Source of the DNA: Protea cynaroides
Taxonomy: Eukaryota; Streptophyta; Magnoliopsida; Proteales; Proteaceae
DNA length: 64,000 nucleotides
Assembly: GCA_028583415.1 (NCBI GenBank)
Contig: CM053265.1
Location: 20,468,830-20,532,829, forward strand
Direction: 5' to 3'
In this document: positions 10,481 through 22,955 of the stretch, in pieces
Layout: every line of letters begins with the position of its first letter
Position numbering within the stretch: position 1 is the first letter of the stretch
Notes under the pieces: generated by a model
The model's input: the letters and a program-made list of their open reading frames with translations, nothing else
Told to the model about the DNA's origin: nothing
Databases searched by the model: none
Position numbers and translations under genes: made by a program

Positions 10481-13400
10481 TACCCATTTCACTCAAGTAT
10501 ACCAGAAGGAATATGCACTCAAGTGAGGTAGACTCATTTCTTTTAACTTCTGATCAATCGTCCCTCATAGGTGTTTGAGCGCTATGGCAACAAGGCGTCA
10601 AGACCATGCTAGGATACTTGGGCATCAACCTGGCAAGAGGGCTAGGCAGCAATTGGAACCCCATATTATATTAATGATGGGGTATCGGTGGTAAATACCT
10701 ATGGATATCTGGGGTAAAATAACATAATGAAGAAAGGTATAACATGTAAATGACACAACTAGTTAGCTTGCCAAGACTTGCAATGTAGTAGTAAATTAGT
10801 AATAGGTTTATTGTCAAGACTCGCAACGTACTAGTAATAGGTTTATAAGTTTATTGTCAATGCTTGGGATTCATCTATCCAACTCAATGTGCATAGGATT
10901 TCCCACCAAGATTAGGAGTCCGCCTTTTTTTTCCCTCTTGGTCCACTCAAGTAGGAGTTTCGCCACTGTAATTTCTTTGTCTGTCTTCACTATGTTAATA
11001 TCATAATTGTTAAGGCGTCAAGGTGAACCAAGGTGTTGGAGGCCTGATAGACACCCAAGACGACCAAAACACCTGCATAGGTGATTAAAAGATCACTGAT
11101 GAGCCTCGACGCCTATACAATACATTGACAACTATAGTTAATATATTCTCTATTCACCCTAGAGTTAAATTCATTTGACAAAAGACAATTATGGCACTTG
11201 TTTTTCCTATCCTTGGGACAAAGACCACATGGCAATGGCATCAATTTGCAGCAATGAGTCAGCGACAGTGACCACGTCTGACACGTCTATAGGTTCAACT
11301 TCTCCCTCCGACTCTTCTTCCTTACTCCTCTGTCTCTGCCTTCCTCTTCTTCTTCCAGTCCTCATCTTCTTTCTCAACCTTCTATTCCTTTTCCTTTTCT
11401 AATTGACCACACTAGAAAATAAAGTGAAGTGAAAGGATGCATTTATCATCTGGGATTGTTTAGGCGGTGCATTGACAATTACTTATTTTCCCATGCAAGT
11501 GAGTTTATATTGGGTTTCAACTTCTGGATTAAGAAGTCACCCTCCTGTTGGAGGATTTTTTTATGTATCCCAGGGGAAAAGTGATGCAGAATCCAGTTAC
11601 CAGCCATAGTACTGGTAAAAAAGAAAAAAAAAGAAAAGAAAAGAGAAGGCCAGAATTTGGGGCTTCCAACAGGCTGCGGTTTTGATTATCTGGAATTTTC
11701 AGATTCTTGGTTCTTCATCTTCAGTTCAGTCCAATCGTGGGCTCTTATTTCTTTGTTTACTTATTATTAATTGTTATTAGTTAGGCTGTATTAGGTACCA
11801 TTAAGTGCAGTCCTTATTTGAGTACACTTTCCTGGGTTTTGTAACCTAGTCAGTTTAGGACTACTACAAGACTGCTGGTCAATGGGGAGATATTTTAGTT
11901 TGTTTGGGTTTTGTTTTTTCCCTGTGCTTTTCTTGAATAGCTTGGGCGTTTCCTGAGTTGCATTCGATTTAGTTCAGCACAAAGCTATAAATATATCTAT
12001 GGGCTACAACCTCAAAATCGATCTCAAGTAATAGAAGCTCAGTTGCTGCTTTGGGATCTATGGATTTCAGATCTTTACTTCAGTGGATTCAGGAGTGATG
12101 CACAGTGGATTCTGAGATGGACTGCTGGGATTCAGTAGCTGGATATGATGGATTCCAGGTGAGGCTCTGTGATGCAGTTGCATTAGACATTAATCCAGTA
12201 TGAAGGCTTAAGTGTAAGCTTGAGAAGCCCACAAGGTGCTGATGGCAGTCCAATGGGTTGAAATCGGCCTTTGAATAATTATAGCATAGGTTGAGCTTTT
12301 TATATTTTTGGACTTCATTGTAATGAGCCTAATTTATAAGCCCATAAAATAGGGCTGGGTTCATTTCACAACATTGACGCGTAAGAGGGACATAAATTTT
12401 ATTCATTTGCTACCAATAAATCAAGCACGCAATTTCATTTTAGCCACTCAGATACTTACCACGATCGAACAAAGTTGCCAAAGTTGATTGGGTATGGATG
12501 TGTATAAGCTCAAATTAAATGATTAGATACATCATCTATGCCGTTTGGGCATTTTGAACTACTCATGTTTTAAGGGTGAACAATAACAAAACAATAATGA
12601 TAATAAATGGGCTTATCTGGTCACTGCCTCACTGGTGCCATTCATTCCATATATTCCATGGTATCATCTAGACTGGAAAAAAAAAAATTTCTTCCTAAAT
12701 GACAAAAATTGGTGGTCTATGAGATAAACCCTTTTAAGGGTGTCAAATTTGGGCCCAGCCCAGTAGCACGGACTGAGCTGGGTCGGACCAAGCCCTAAAT
12801 GGACAGGTTTCGGTCTGGGGTTGTAAAGTCTGACACTATTTTAGCCTAGACCAAAATCGGACTGGACCGGTCCATTAAGAAGCTCGAGCTAACCCGAACC
12901 ATTCTTTTTGCTACTTAAATAATAACTAATTGACCAAGGATTTAACGATTCTAACTAGATAAATGTAAATATGCAATCCATTATCCATACTCAGATGCCC
13001 CTAAGATCAATCAAAACTCAATCGCTTACAATTGTATTAAATATGACACGGCCTATTTCGACTAAAATAGTCTGCAAGGCAGCCCGATAAGCCCAATACA
13101 CCCAGCTCGGATCAGCCCGACCTGAAACTAGTCCAACAAACCCAACCCGATAACAACCTGACACCGGTCGCCCTTATTTGGCCAGGTCCTTATTAGGCGA
13201 TCTAGACTTGTAAAACCCGACACCATTTCAATCCAAACCAAACCAGATTGGACCGGCCCGTTGACAACCATAGACCCTTCTCACTGTGCAAGCGATCCAA
13301 AGTGAAAGTTACACTGCAAATTGAAATTACAATTAATTACCTTGTAAAAACTATCCTATATTATTCTGTACTGGTATTTGACCAGTATGACAGATGTGAG

Positions 13401-13677
13401 GATCCTCTTTATCACATGGACAGATTCTTGTCTGACGCTTGGCAAGATCCAGTGGATTTGGTGCCTGGCTAAATATGATGAATCTAGATGAAATGTCTAA
13501 GATTTTTTCAATATACACCAATTAAATCCTTATCATACATGATGACGAGACAAAACAACCACTACACTAACAACCAAAGTTGACTAAAACGATCTATGAA
13601 AACCATATGAAGCTCAATAAACGATACAGAGTCCAAAAGTCAGACGAATTCCAAATTGTACAGATGAGACATCATAC
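10481..13677. other. About 3.2 kb without a recognisable gene
   Basis: AT-rich sequence with only short, low-complexity ORFs. A TATA-like AGCTATAAATATATC near 11983 and an adjacent ~700-bp block (about 11553-12400) could be an old solo LTR, but I found no second copy or TSD. See the separate entry for 12737-13262. Confidence 0.5.
12737..13262. repeat. Possible MITE-like repeat with GGTGTCAAA/TTGACAACC-type ends
   Basis: The segment begins AAGGGTGTCAAATTTGGGCC and ends GGCCCGTTGACAACCATAGA, which is imperfectly the inverse. The interior is filled with short recurrences such as CCCGAC, CCGGTC and AACCCGA. This composition is common in non-autonomous DNA elements of plants, but the ends are too diverged to prove it. 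Confidence 0.3.
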
Positions 13678-13965
13678 CTTTCCAGTACTACTTCCAACAG
13701 CCATGAGAAAACCCCCATTGTCATCAAACTCTAATGCAGTAACCTCCTAGAATCAAGAAAACAAGGTTAAAGAACTTTCTAGGACCAAAGAAACAAATTA
13801 ATGGGAGGATACTGAGAATTTCTACAGGATTATCAAGATGGGATTAGACAGAATGGCCAGTTGTCCAAAGTGAGGGAAGGGGAAGTCATTATAGTATTTG
13901 AGCATATTTTTGCTCATTTTGCATTGGGTCTGGCAATATAGATGGCCCATCTACAATGCTGGGTA

Positions 13966-14032
13966 GTAAAAAAAAATATATATATATATAAACTTAGATA
14001 TATGGTTGTATATGTATATATATAATATGCTT
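13966..14032. repeat. TA-rich microsatellite in the NOL10-like intron
   Basis: Imperfect (TA)n and GTATATATATA runs between the two exons. Confidence 0.8.
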
Positions 14033-14075
14033 AAATGGATGGGGTGAAAAAGGAGGGGGAAAGTGGTAAAACTTG

Positions 14076-14408
14076 AAAAGATCAAATAAAGAACGAATAA
14101 ATTAGAGCAAACCTAGGAGTTGCCCCAATTCATGATAAGTTGCGAGAAATTTGTTTGAGATGACATGGATACGTGCAAGTGCAATGGAGGCCTCTGAGTG
14201 CCCCAGTATGGAGAAGTGATCTATTCCCATGAAAGGGGTTAAAAGAGCTAGGGAAAGACTTAAAATGACTTTTGGAGAAGTGGTAAGGATAGGCATGTAT
14301 AGCTTAGGTTTAGAAAGAAATATGATTTTGAATAGAGTTGATTGGAGAAAAAGGATACATGTAGCCAACCCATTTAGTTAGGATAAAACCAAATTGAGTC
14401 GAATTGTA
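14076..14408 (+). mobile_element. RTE-clade LINE, 3' end fragment inside an intron
   Basis: It corresponds to the last part of the LINE at 52030-53265: AAGTTGCGAGAAATTTGTTT, GGGGTTAAAAGAGCTAGGG, GTATAGCTTAGG and ATACATGTAGCC are shared or nearly so. Translated it gives GVKRARERLKMTFGEVVR and later WRKRIHVANP, the conserved RTE ending. It is opposite in direction to the NOL10-like exons and heavily 5'-truncated. Confidence 0.8.
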
Positions 14409-14659
14409 TGTACTCAAAAAGTGCATAAAAAGGGGAAGGAAAAGAATTCTACTCAAAAACCATTACAATGCCTGTACAACTGAAAACTCCTAAAGATTCC
14501 CCTTGACATTCAGGCACCCTACCTGATCAATATCACCAGCAGGTGTAACAGCACTAATTCTGCCAACTGAAGATTTTGTCCTCATGTCAAAGCATTCAAC
14601 TGCACCATCCTCCCCACCACAAGCAACTAGTCCATCAAGCCTGTTGAATAGAAAAAGGA

Positions 14660-15084
14660 AAAAACATATCAGAATTTTGATAAGGACACCCCAACACTTT
14701 AGTAGACTACAGTGAATTGCTTCAGCATGAAGAAACAACATTTATTGCTGGAGATTGAGAGTTGAGCAAAGACAGGAAACGATCCTAGTATAAAAGACAT
14801 TCTCAGTACACAATAAACAAATGCATGTAACGTAGATAAACACATTCAATGTAAAAATATAAACAATTGAAAAACAAAAGAAATACAAGGTACAAAGAAA
14901 TAAAGAAAAAAAATGCCATTAGCTAGGTGTCTGGATGTAATATACATAATAATTCACACAAAATTGGAGACTACAATGCATTGATGATTTATATCCTTTG
15001 TGAGACAAAGAAGTTAGGGAAGTAACGAGAGATGAGTAATACGACATTCGTTCTTCAGTGAACAAATTAATAAAGATGATCAAC
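14660..15084. other. No gene seen
   Basis: AT-rich intron-like sequence upstream (in minus sense) of the NOL10-like exon. No exon, repeat boundary or RNA gene recognised. Confidence 0.5.
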
Positions 15085-15421
15085 TCAACAAAGCATCATC
15101 CCAGCTGCTCTTGGTCAGCCACACATGCCTGTTCCAACATTTTCACGCTATGTAGGACTTCATTACCATTAAACTGATATATCTCAATGCTTTTCTAGTT
15201 ATTTCAATGCAAGTCCATTCTGGCCTTCCTCATATTATTCGGAAGTCCTCAACTTGCCATATCACACTATTCATTAATGCCATTATTTCTACCCACTGCA
15301 AATGCGTAAACCATCTCAGCTCCTATTAGTGCTACCCCTAAAATTTCCACAAATCAATTTGTTTCTATTCTATCATTACCAATCTTACCACTTATCCATC
15401 ACCACATCCTCATCTCAAACT
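15085..15421 (-). mobile_element. RTE-clade LINE remnant, 3' part, split by the Tat element
   Basis: In minus sense the degenerate translation keeps the RTE ending: EMRMW, FVEILGVALIGAEM (equivalent of the conserved GVxxIxxKM segment) and a closing ACVADQEQLG in place of RIHVADPxxLG. The sequence stops exactly at 15421 where the Tat 5' LTR begins and continues after the Tat 3' TSD at 28496, showing that the LINE was there first. Confidence 0.65.
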
Positions 15422-16299
15422 TGTTGGGGGAAAATAATAATGGATACAAAACTGACCGTCAATGGAAAATTTAAGATGATCCTTGAGAAAAGGACACGTG
15501 GCACGCATCTAAGGCACGAGGAATGAGAATAAAAGATGTCCGAAAAAAGAACTCGTGTTCGACCCCCAGGGTGATCCAGACATGATGGGACCGATTGATG
15601 GGGGTAGCTGGGCATTTAATGGATCGCCATTAATGTTCATAAATACCGACACCAACCATAATTGCCAAGTAGGCCGATTTGACCAGCCAGGTCACCATAT
15701 CATGGACCAAATCAGCAAAAAACAGGACCGACACTCGATAAAAGTGTAAGGATAGAGACAAACATCAGAAAATATGGAGGACGTGGACTATAAGGGGGTC
15801 GAAAAGGCCAAGGGGGGTCGTAAGCGGCTGACAAAACGTCCTAGCGCCGCTTTAAGGGGTCGAACCTCTCGAACCTACCGTTCCCTATGAGGTTGATGAT
15901 CGAGGTGGTGGTAGGTGTGGAGAGGCCTGTCTGGAAAGCTTCCTCTGGGACTTATATATAGCAAAAGGATATCAATTGCAAGGGGATTCGGAATTTCCAT
16001 GTCATAAGAAAAAACATCCTAACCAGGTATTAATCCTCTTGTGTTTTACTCTCTCCATGGTTCTAAGATCTCACTTCATCGGAGAGGAAGGGAAGATGGT
16101 GGTGGCTCCAGTATCTCAAGGAACCCCCATCTTCAAGGAGCTCTAGTGTTCCATAAAGAGCTCCATACTGCGTGTCCCTGGAGGTCTCTAACTTTAGCAT
16201 CGGAGTGGCCTCGGGGTATATCTCGTCCACTTTATTGTTGTGTAGGTGTTTCATCTACGTGGCAAGATCGGAGAAGCTGAACGGATTCCACCGACAACA
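15422..16299 (+). repeat. 5' LTR of the Tat element
   Basis: It begins TGTTGGGGGAAAA and ends CCGACAACA. A TATA box (ACTTATATATAGC) lies at about 15950-15962. It matches the 3' LTR along its length except for the extra insert in the latter. Confidence 0.92.
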
Positions 16300-16301
16300 A
16301 A

Positions 16302-16320
16302 CTGGCGCCCACCGTGGGGC
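16302..16320 (+). promoter_or_regulatory. Primer binding site of the Tat element
   Basis: CTGGCGCCCACCGTGGGGC lies 2 bases after the LTR. This primer-site sequence is typical of plant Tat-like Gypsy elements. Confidence 0.85.
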
Positions 16321-16455
16321 CTTGACATACTTTTCCTCCCAAATCTTTCCTTTCTCTTGAGCTTGTCCTAAAAATTTCTACCTCTTTCTTTCCCTTTTCA
16401 TCTTATTTCCCTTCAATGTGATATCTACCCATTACCGTTGACACACCTTTGACCC

Positions 16456-18715
16456 ATGGCACCTGCGAGAAAAGTCGAAAGTTCTTATAACCTCTAGAAA
16501 ACCCAGGCCCATCGCACTGAAGCAAATATACACCAAGAACGAGAGGACATCCCTATAGGTCTTGACCCTTAAGATGCCCCACCAGAAGATCCTTCCACAG
16601 AAGGAGTTGGCGGTCTCAACCCTGACCCCACTCAATATGTCACCAGAGTGCAGTTTGATAGACTAGCCCAACAGTTGGCCACTTTGACAGAAATGTTGCA
16701 GCAGAGGCCTGCAGGTGTACCGGCTGCTTCGGTACCTCTAATTGATGTCTCGAAAGTCCTACAGACATCTCGGCATTCTAGACGCTCAGCTCCACAAGTT
16801 GTACCTCACAGCCCAAGGCGGGCTAGCCCTTCGATTGATTCCTATCATGGTAGGGGTAGAAGCGATCGCCAGGGACAGCCCCACTTTCAGTATGTCCCTG
16901 AGTACGACCCTACTGAAATAGTCGACAGCAGCCATGAGTCCCCGGCTGTCTCACGACGATCATCTATCTCAAATAGGCTGGGATCGAGACAGGGAGGTAG
17001 AAGGGCCCAAGGCAGGATGTATACAGAGCAGGAAGTGGCATGGGAGGCATAGAGAAGGGTTGACGAAGCTAGACGTACCAGAGAAGATGCCCAAGCGAAA
17101 GTCGAAGCAGCCAGACAAGCCCGAGAAGATAGGCAAATAAGAGCCGACAAAGCTAGACGAGTCCAAGAAGAAGCCCAAGCAAGGGTCGATGCTGCACGAG
17201 AAGAGAGAGCAACACCTATCCCATCAATTAGTGCACCCTCACTAGTTGTACCAATGGCGGCCACTCCCTCTACAGGAAGTACACCCATTAGTGATGAAAA
17301 TACAGCCAGGCTCGAAAGCCTAGTAAAAGATCTAATGAACAGAGTACAATATTTTGAGTGAGGGGTTGATCCTACAGCCCTCCAAGAGTACGCCATGGAG
17401 ACAGCTTTGACAGATGAGGTCATGAGCCACCCTCTTCCTATCAACTTTGCCTTCCGCAATGTAGGGTGGTATGATGGCAAGACAGACCCAGAGAAGCACT
17501 TAGACAATTTTAAGGTGGGAATGGTCGTTTATGGCCACCATGACGCTTTATGTTGCCAAACTCTCCCGTCCACCTTGAGGGAGGCAGGGAGGACATGATT
17601 CAACAATCTACCCCCCAAATCGGTGGGGACCTTCAAGGAGCTTAGCAGTTTGTTCCTCTCCCATTTTCAGGGGAGTCGAGTTCTAAAGAAGAACTTATCT
17701 CATTTGATGGCGATCAAACAAGGCGAGAGGGAGCCTCTATGTCCATTCATCACTTGTTTCTTCGGAGTAGCAGAAGAGATTAAGGACCTGCAGCCTGATG
17801 TGGTCATTTTGACCCTGTCCAAAGCTTGTCTAGATCCCCAGTTGGTGTTTTCTCTCAACAAGAAGCGTCCCAGAACTCATGCCAAAATCTTCAGTCAATG
17901 CGATCGATATGCATCGGGGGCAGAAGCTGTGGCAGAGTTACCGGGGTAGGTGAATCCGACTCCTACCACTGTAGAAAGAAAGAATAATGAAGTTATGGAG
18001 AGAGCTCCTAAAGAAGGAGAAGCAAGCAAGAAAATTAGAGTGGCCAAAGAATTGTACCCAGCCTGCCCTGCACCAGAGTATACACCTCTCAACCGGACCA
18101 TGGTTGAGATCTTAAACATTAAAAGAGGTGACACTTTGCTGGTCCCTCCCCCTAAGATGATCTCCAGGCCCGAAGAATGCAACCAACAATAATATTGTGC
18201 GCACCACCAAGATCACAGCCATGACACCAACTCATGCAGACATCTAAAAGGCCTAGTTGAAGATTTAATCCACCACAGACGATGGACTGAGTTTGTAGGA
18301 CCAAGAAGGATGCCACCCCCACCACCTGCACCCACAGTGGTCCTTCCATCGCCTCCCCCAATGGCAGCACTAGGAAGGGCGGGAAGGGTCTAGCATAGGC
18401 CCTTGCCACCACCAATGTCGCCCTCATGGGGGTTTATGGGCCAGGTTGACCTATGCCTAGTAGGTCAACAAGAGATGATGAAAGAGCAACCCGCCAAAGG
18501 GGTTCGAACTGTTCGCGAAGCGAGTACCCCACGAAGGCAATTAAGCAAGGGGGGACCGGAGCAAGATCTAGGACTAAGCAATGATGAATATGTGACGTTG
18601 AGCCACCCAGAATGCCTGACGGTGACTGCCTGGTGGGAGCATATGCGGCGGGAAGTACTTTTGGTTGTGGTTGAGCCTGTGGAGGAAGAGTCAACTAAAG
18701 GAAAGAAAGTTAGAT
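16456..18715 (+). pseudogene. Tat gag (broken by many stops)
   Basis: The ATG at 16456 (MAPARKVESSYNL) is in frame with the long open part from 16648, despite stops at about 16495 and 16570. The protein has a proline/serine-rich N-terminal part, a charged helical stretch of RRxxEARxxxEDAQA-like repeats at about 17050-17210, and the Gag core (LPINFAFRNVGWYDGKTDPE, then FQGSRVLKKNLSHL). Downstream is a degenerate zinc-binding ending YCAHHQDHSHDTNSCRHLK near 18195. At least seven stops or shifts interrupt it. The role would have been the particle protein. Confidence 0.82.
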
Positions 18716-18729
18716 AAGGAAAAGATGAT

Positions 18730-20823
18730 ATGGGGGGGTCGTCCTCCAAAAAAGTCAAGTATGAGGGGTACATTTATTTTGGCGATGATGACCTCATTGA
18801 TGTTTTCACCCCTCATGAAGATCCCCTCGTTATCAAGATGGCCATTGGAGAAGAATGGGAAGTAAGTTGTATATTGGTCGACACCGAAAGTGCTTATGAG
18901 ATCCTCTACTACGACACGTATCGGAGGCTGGGATACAAGGATGAACAATTAAGACCTATTAGATATTCTCTTTTGGGATTTAATGGAGAAGGAGTACGGG
19001 TGAAGGGAGCCATCCAAATCGATACTCGTCTGGGAACTTATCCAGCACGAGTAAATGTTAATCTGAAGTACATGCTGGTAGATACCCGATCGAGCCATAC
19101 TGGTATCCTTGGCAGAACTGGTCTCAATAAGCTACGGGCTTGTCTGTCAACTTATTATCTACTTGTGAAGTTTTCCATTGAATAGGGGGTCAAATATTGT
19201 AAGGCTGATTAGTCAGTATCAAAGAGGTGTCATGTAGCTTCCCTTGCTGCACTCAAGGAAGATCAGCTCGTTCAGGTAATCCAGTTAGACGAATACCGTG
19301 GTGACTACCTGGTGGAACGGATAACTCCGGTCGAAGACCTTGTCCCTGTGCCATTTAACGATGACCATCCATAAAAGACTTTCCTCATTGGCTCAGTCCT
19401 CCCAGAAGAGTAAAGACAAGAACTCGTTGGGTCTCTGAAAGTGAACTCTGACGTATTCGCCTGGACTCCTAAAGATTTGCATGGGATTCCACAGACGACT
19501 ATGGAGCATTATTTAAAGATAGATCCTCACCAACACCCTATCCGACAGAAGAAAAGAGCCGTTTCGGCAGAGAAGCAAGTGATCATCGACCGAGAGGCCA
19601 AGAAGTTGTTAAAAGCCAGATTTATCCAGGAAGTGTATTACCTAGACTGGTTGGCTAATGTGGTGCTAGTGCCTAAGTTTGATGATCGTTGACGTGTATA
19701 TACTAATTTTACTGATCTCAATAAAGCATGCCCAAAAGATTCATACTCCTTGCATCGAATAGATCAGCTCATCGATGCCACTGTTGGGCATGAGGTATTA
19801 TCCTTTCTAGAGGCATACTCATGGTATAATCAAATAAAGATGGCCAAAGAAGAGGAAGAGAACAATGCCTTCATTACCAGCAAGGGCACCTACTACTATA
19901 CGATAATGCCATTTGGACTCAAGAATACGGGGGCGACGTACCAGAGGCTCGTCAACAAGGTATTTGAAAGTCAGATAGGTCGGACCATGGAGGTATATGT
20001 AGATGACTTCTTGGTCAAGACAACTAAGGCGTCGGATCACCTGAAGGACCTTAAAGAAGTCTTCGAGGTAGTGTGGAGAAATTCTATGCGTCTTAATCCC
20101 TCAAAATGTTCTTTTAGAGTACAGTCTGACAAGTTTCTTCATGGTGTCACAAAGGAGGATTGAAGCCAACCTTGAAAAGATTGAGGTGATTCAAAGTATG
20201 AAATCTCCAACTACACCTAAACAAGTACAAGTGCTTACCGGATGGATCGCTGCTCTCAAAAAATTCATGTCCAGGTCTGTCGATCGATGCCTCCCGTTCT
20301 TCAAGACTCTTAAGGGATCTAAGACTTTAGAATGGACGGCAGAATGTGAGGAAGCATTCCGTAGTCATAAAATATACTTATCTTTCCCTCCGTTGTTGGT
20401 AAAGCCCGAAACGGGAGACAATTTACTACTCATTTGGCGGTATCACTGTGTGCGGTTAGTGGCATATTAATGAAGGAGATTGATAAAGTGCGACATCCTA
20501 TCTACTACATCAGTAAGGTCTTACTAGATGTAGAGACTAGGTATCAATCTATCGAGAAGTTAGCCCTAGCTGTGGTTGTCTCCGCCTGTAAACTACGGCC
20601 ATATTTTCAGTCTCAATCCATCACTATATTGACGGATCAACCCTTGAATAAGTTTCTCTCTAGAGCAGATGTGTCGGGACGCATGATCAATTGGGCCATC
20701 GAGTTAGGGGAATTTGATCTCAAGCTTCAGCCACGGACCACCATCAAGGCACAAGCATTGGCGGATTTCCTAATCAAAAGCACCCTTCCAGGTGGTGAAG
20801 AAGAGGGGTCGAATGCAGAATGA
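18730..20823 (+). pseudogene. Tat pol N-terminal half: protease, reverse transcriptase, RNase H (broken)
   Basis: The aspartic-protease region has CILVDTESAYEILY, where the catalytic DTG has become DTE, and GILGRTGLNKL. Reverse transcriptase follows from about 19441 (VFAWTPKDLHGIP, HRIDQLIDATVGHE, YTIMPFGLKN, YVDDFLVK). Then comes RT-linked RNase H (PIYYISKVLLDVETRYQSIE, LTDQPL, ALADFLIK). Stops occur at about 19183, 19690 and 20161, with a frame change near 20434. The YVDD motif is intact, but the DTE change and the stops make the polyprotein non-functional. Confidence 0.88.
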
Positions 20824-20880
20824 GCACTTGAAGAGGCTGAAGCCAAGATCTTTTTCGGCCCTGAGGAACCTTCCTAGGTC

Positions 20881-22586
20881 ATGTACATAGATGGAGCGTC
20901 AAATAAGGAAGATGCGGGTGTAGGAATTGTTCTCATCAGTCTGGAAGGATTCAAGGTGTTGACATCAATGCGCTTTGGTTTCTCAACAATCAATAATGTG
21001 GCAGAATATGAGGCCCTAGTGGCGGGGCTTAAGTTAGCTAGAAAACTATCCATAACTCACTTATTGGTGCATGGAGATTCCCAAGTGGTCGTACGGCAAG
21101 TCACAGGGGTCTATGAAGCCCGACAGCAACATCTGGTCAAATACTTGGCCCTGGTAAAACAACTCATCAAGCCCCTAGAAAAGTTTGAGATGGTCAGCAT
21201 CCCTTGGGATCAAAGCACTAAAGCAGATGCCCTGCTTTCTCACTTAGGGTCAGGTAATCTCACCAGCTTTGACGTACCAGTCTATATGGAGCACTTGTCC
21301 CAACCAAGCATCGATCCAATGGTGGAAGTCTTGCTCATAGATGTCGAGTCGTGTTGGATGGATCTTTTGCTCACTTATCTATGGGAAAATGACTGCCAGA
21401 AGATAAGAAAGAAGCACGACGCATTCAGACCCAGGCGCGGTCGTATGTCATCTATGATGAGGTACTCTACAAAAAATTTTACACCTTTCCTCTACTTCGC
21501 TGCATCCCTCCTTCGAAGGTTGAATATATCATGTCAGAGGTACATGAGGGAATCTATGGAGCCCACCAGTGCAGACACACCATGTGTTTCAAGATTATTC
21601 TGAGGGGCTACCATTGGCCCCATATGATGCAGGACTATGAAAGATACGCCCGAACTTGTGAGCCATGTCAGAAGCATGCCACCATGTCTCATCGCCCGTG
21701 CACCCTACTGCTGCCCATCCCTTTATCCATTCCCTTCGTAGTATGGGGTATAGCTATTCTAGGACCATTTCCATCAGCAAAAGGACAACTTCAGTACATC
21801 TTAGTGGCAATTGATTACTTCACCAAATGGATCGAAGTAAAGGCAATGACTAGGGTCACTGCACCCAAAGCGGTGGAGTTCTTCAGGCTAGATGTGCTTT
21901 ACAGGTATGGGATCCCACAAGTATTGGTTACTGACAATGGCCCCCAGTTCTCGAGTCCAGTCTTTCGTAAGTTTTACCGCAACCACCGTATTGGACATAG
22001 ATTTGCATCGGTAGCACACCCAGAAACTAATGGGCAGACAGAGGTCACTAACCATACCCTGTTACATGGCCTAGCAAGGCGCGTGGAAGAAAAGAGGAAG
22101 TTATGGGCTCAAGAGTTACCAAATATGGCATGGTCGTACCGAACTACAGAAAGAACTGCCACAGGAGTTACACCTTTTAAACTGACGTTCGGTTCTGAGG
22201 TTGTTATCCCTGTCGAAATAGTGGAAAAAAGTTACAAAGTGTTGAACTTTAATGAAGATACCAACAAGGACATTTTACTGATGGACTTGGACCTGCTGGA
22301 AGATGTTCATGAGACTTCTCGTCTACACATAACAGCCTACCAGCAGAAAACTGCTAAGTACTACAACTCCAAGGTCAAGGACAATTTGTTCCAAGTAGGT
22401 GACTTGGTTTTACGATCGATGGCAGTCACTTCCTCTACTCAGCAAGGTAAATTGATCCCAAATTGGGAGGGACCATACCGGGTCACTAAAGCTACTAGAC
22501 CTGGGTCATATCACTTAGAGACGATGGGTGGGTCAGCCATACCACGCACTTGGCATTCTAAGAACCTTCAAAAATACTACATGTAA
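20881..22586 (+). pseudogene. Tat pol C-terminal half: archaeal-type RNase H and integrase
   Basis: A second RNase H domain starts at 20881 (MYIDGASNKEDAGVGIVL, EYEALVAGLKLA, GDSQVVVRQV), the extra domain of Tat elements. After a frameshift near 21530, integrase is open for 351 codons: HHCC zinc region (YARTCEPCQKHA), catalytic D (VAIDYFTKW), D (LVTDNGPQF), E (NGQTEVTNHT), and a C-terminal chromo-like barrel (WEGPYRVTKATRPGSYHLE) to the stop at 22586. The three catalytic acids are preserved, so the integrase frame is the best kept part of this pol. Confidence 0.9.
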
Positions 22587-22669
22587 GGCTTATCTCATAC
22601 TTAATGAAGGCTCTTTTATACTCTCTATTTCTATTTCATAGAAGTATGTGGCCAGGTCAAAGATTAAGC

Positions 22670-22955
22670 TCTCCCACGAAAAAGAGGTAAGGCCTACGCG
22701 TCTCGAAAAAGAGATAAGGCCTACGGGTCTCAAGAAAGAAATAAGGCCTATGGGTCTCGAAAAAGAGATAAGGCCTACGGGTCTCGAAAAAGAGATAAGG
22801 CCTACGGGTCTAAAAAAAGAGATAAGGCCTATGGGTTTTGAAAAAGGGATAAGGCCTACGGGTCTCGAAAAAGAGATAAGGCCTATGGGTCTCGAAAAAG
22901 AGATAAGGCCTACGGGTCTCAAAAAGAAATCGGGCCTACGGGTCTCACATAAGAC
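22670..22955 (+). repeat. Ten tandem copies of a 27-bp unit after Tat integrase
   Basis: The unit is AAGGCCTACGGGTCTCGAAA plus AAGAGAT, with C/T and G/A variants. The period is a multiple of three, so both strands stay open (RPTGLEKEI on plus, RPVGLISFS on minus). It sits between the integrase stop and the end of the antisense ORF. Confidence 0.93.

Larger units (their letters stand above)
13678..14640 (-). pseudogene. NOL10: NOL10-like nucleolar WD40 protein, two exons only
   Basis: Two well-bounded exons on the minus strand. Exon 14640-14523 (118 bp) reads LDGLVACGGEDGAVECFDMR and on to AGDIDQ, with ...TTCAACAG before it and GTAGGG after it. Exon 13746-13678 (69 bp) reads EVTALEFDDNGGFLMAVGSS then TGK, with ...TTCTAG before it and GTATGA after it. 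Phases join without a shift. The residues fit the WD40 part of plant NOL10 (yeast Enp2, Arabidopsis EDA7), a pre-40S ribosome-biogenesis protein. The preceding and following exons were not found nearby, so this looks like a gene fragment or a broken gene. An intact gene with very large introns disrupted by elements is less likely. Confidence 0.72.

Noticed and set aside
11553..12400. Solo LTR
   Set aside because: TGTTGGAGGATT start and a TATA-like box are suggestive, but no matching end, TSD or second copy was found.
22590..22922. 110-codon minus-strand frame RPVGLISFS repeats
   Set aside because: Mirror of the 27-bp array; open only because the unit length is a multiple of three.
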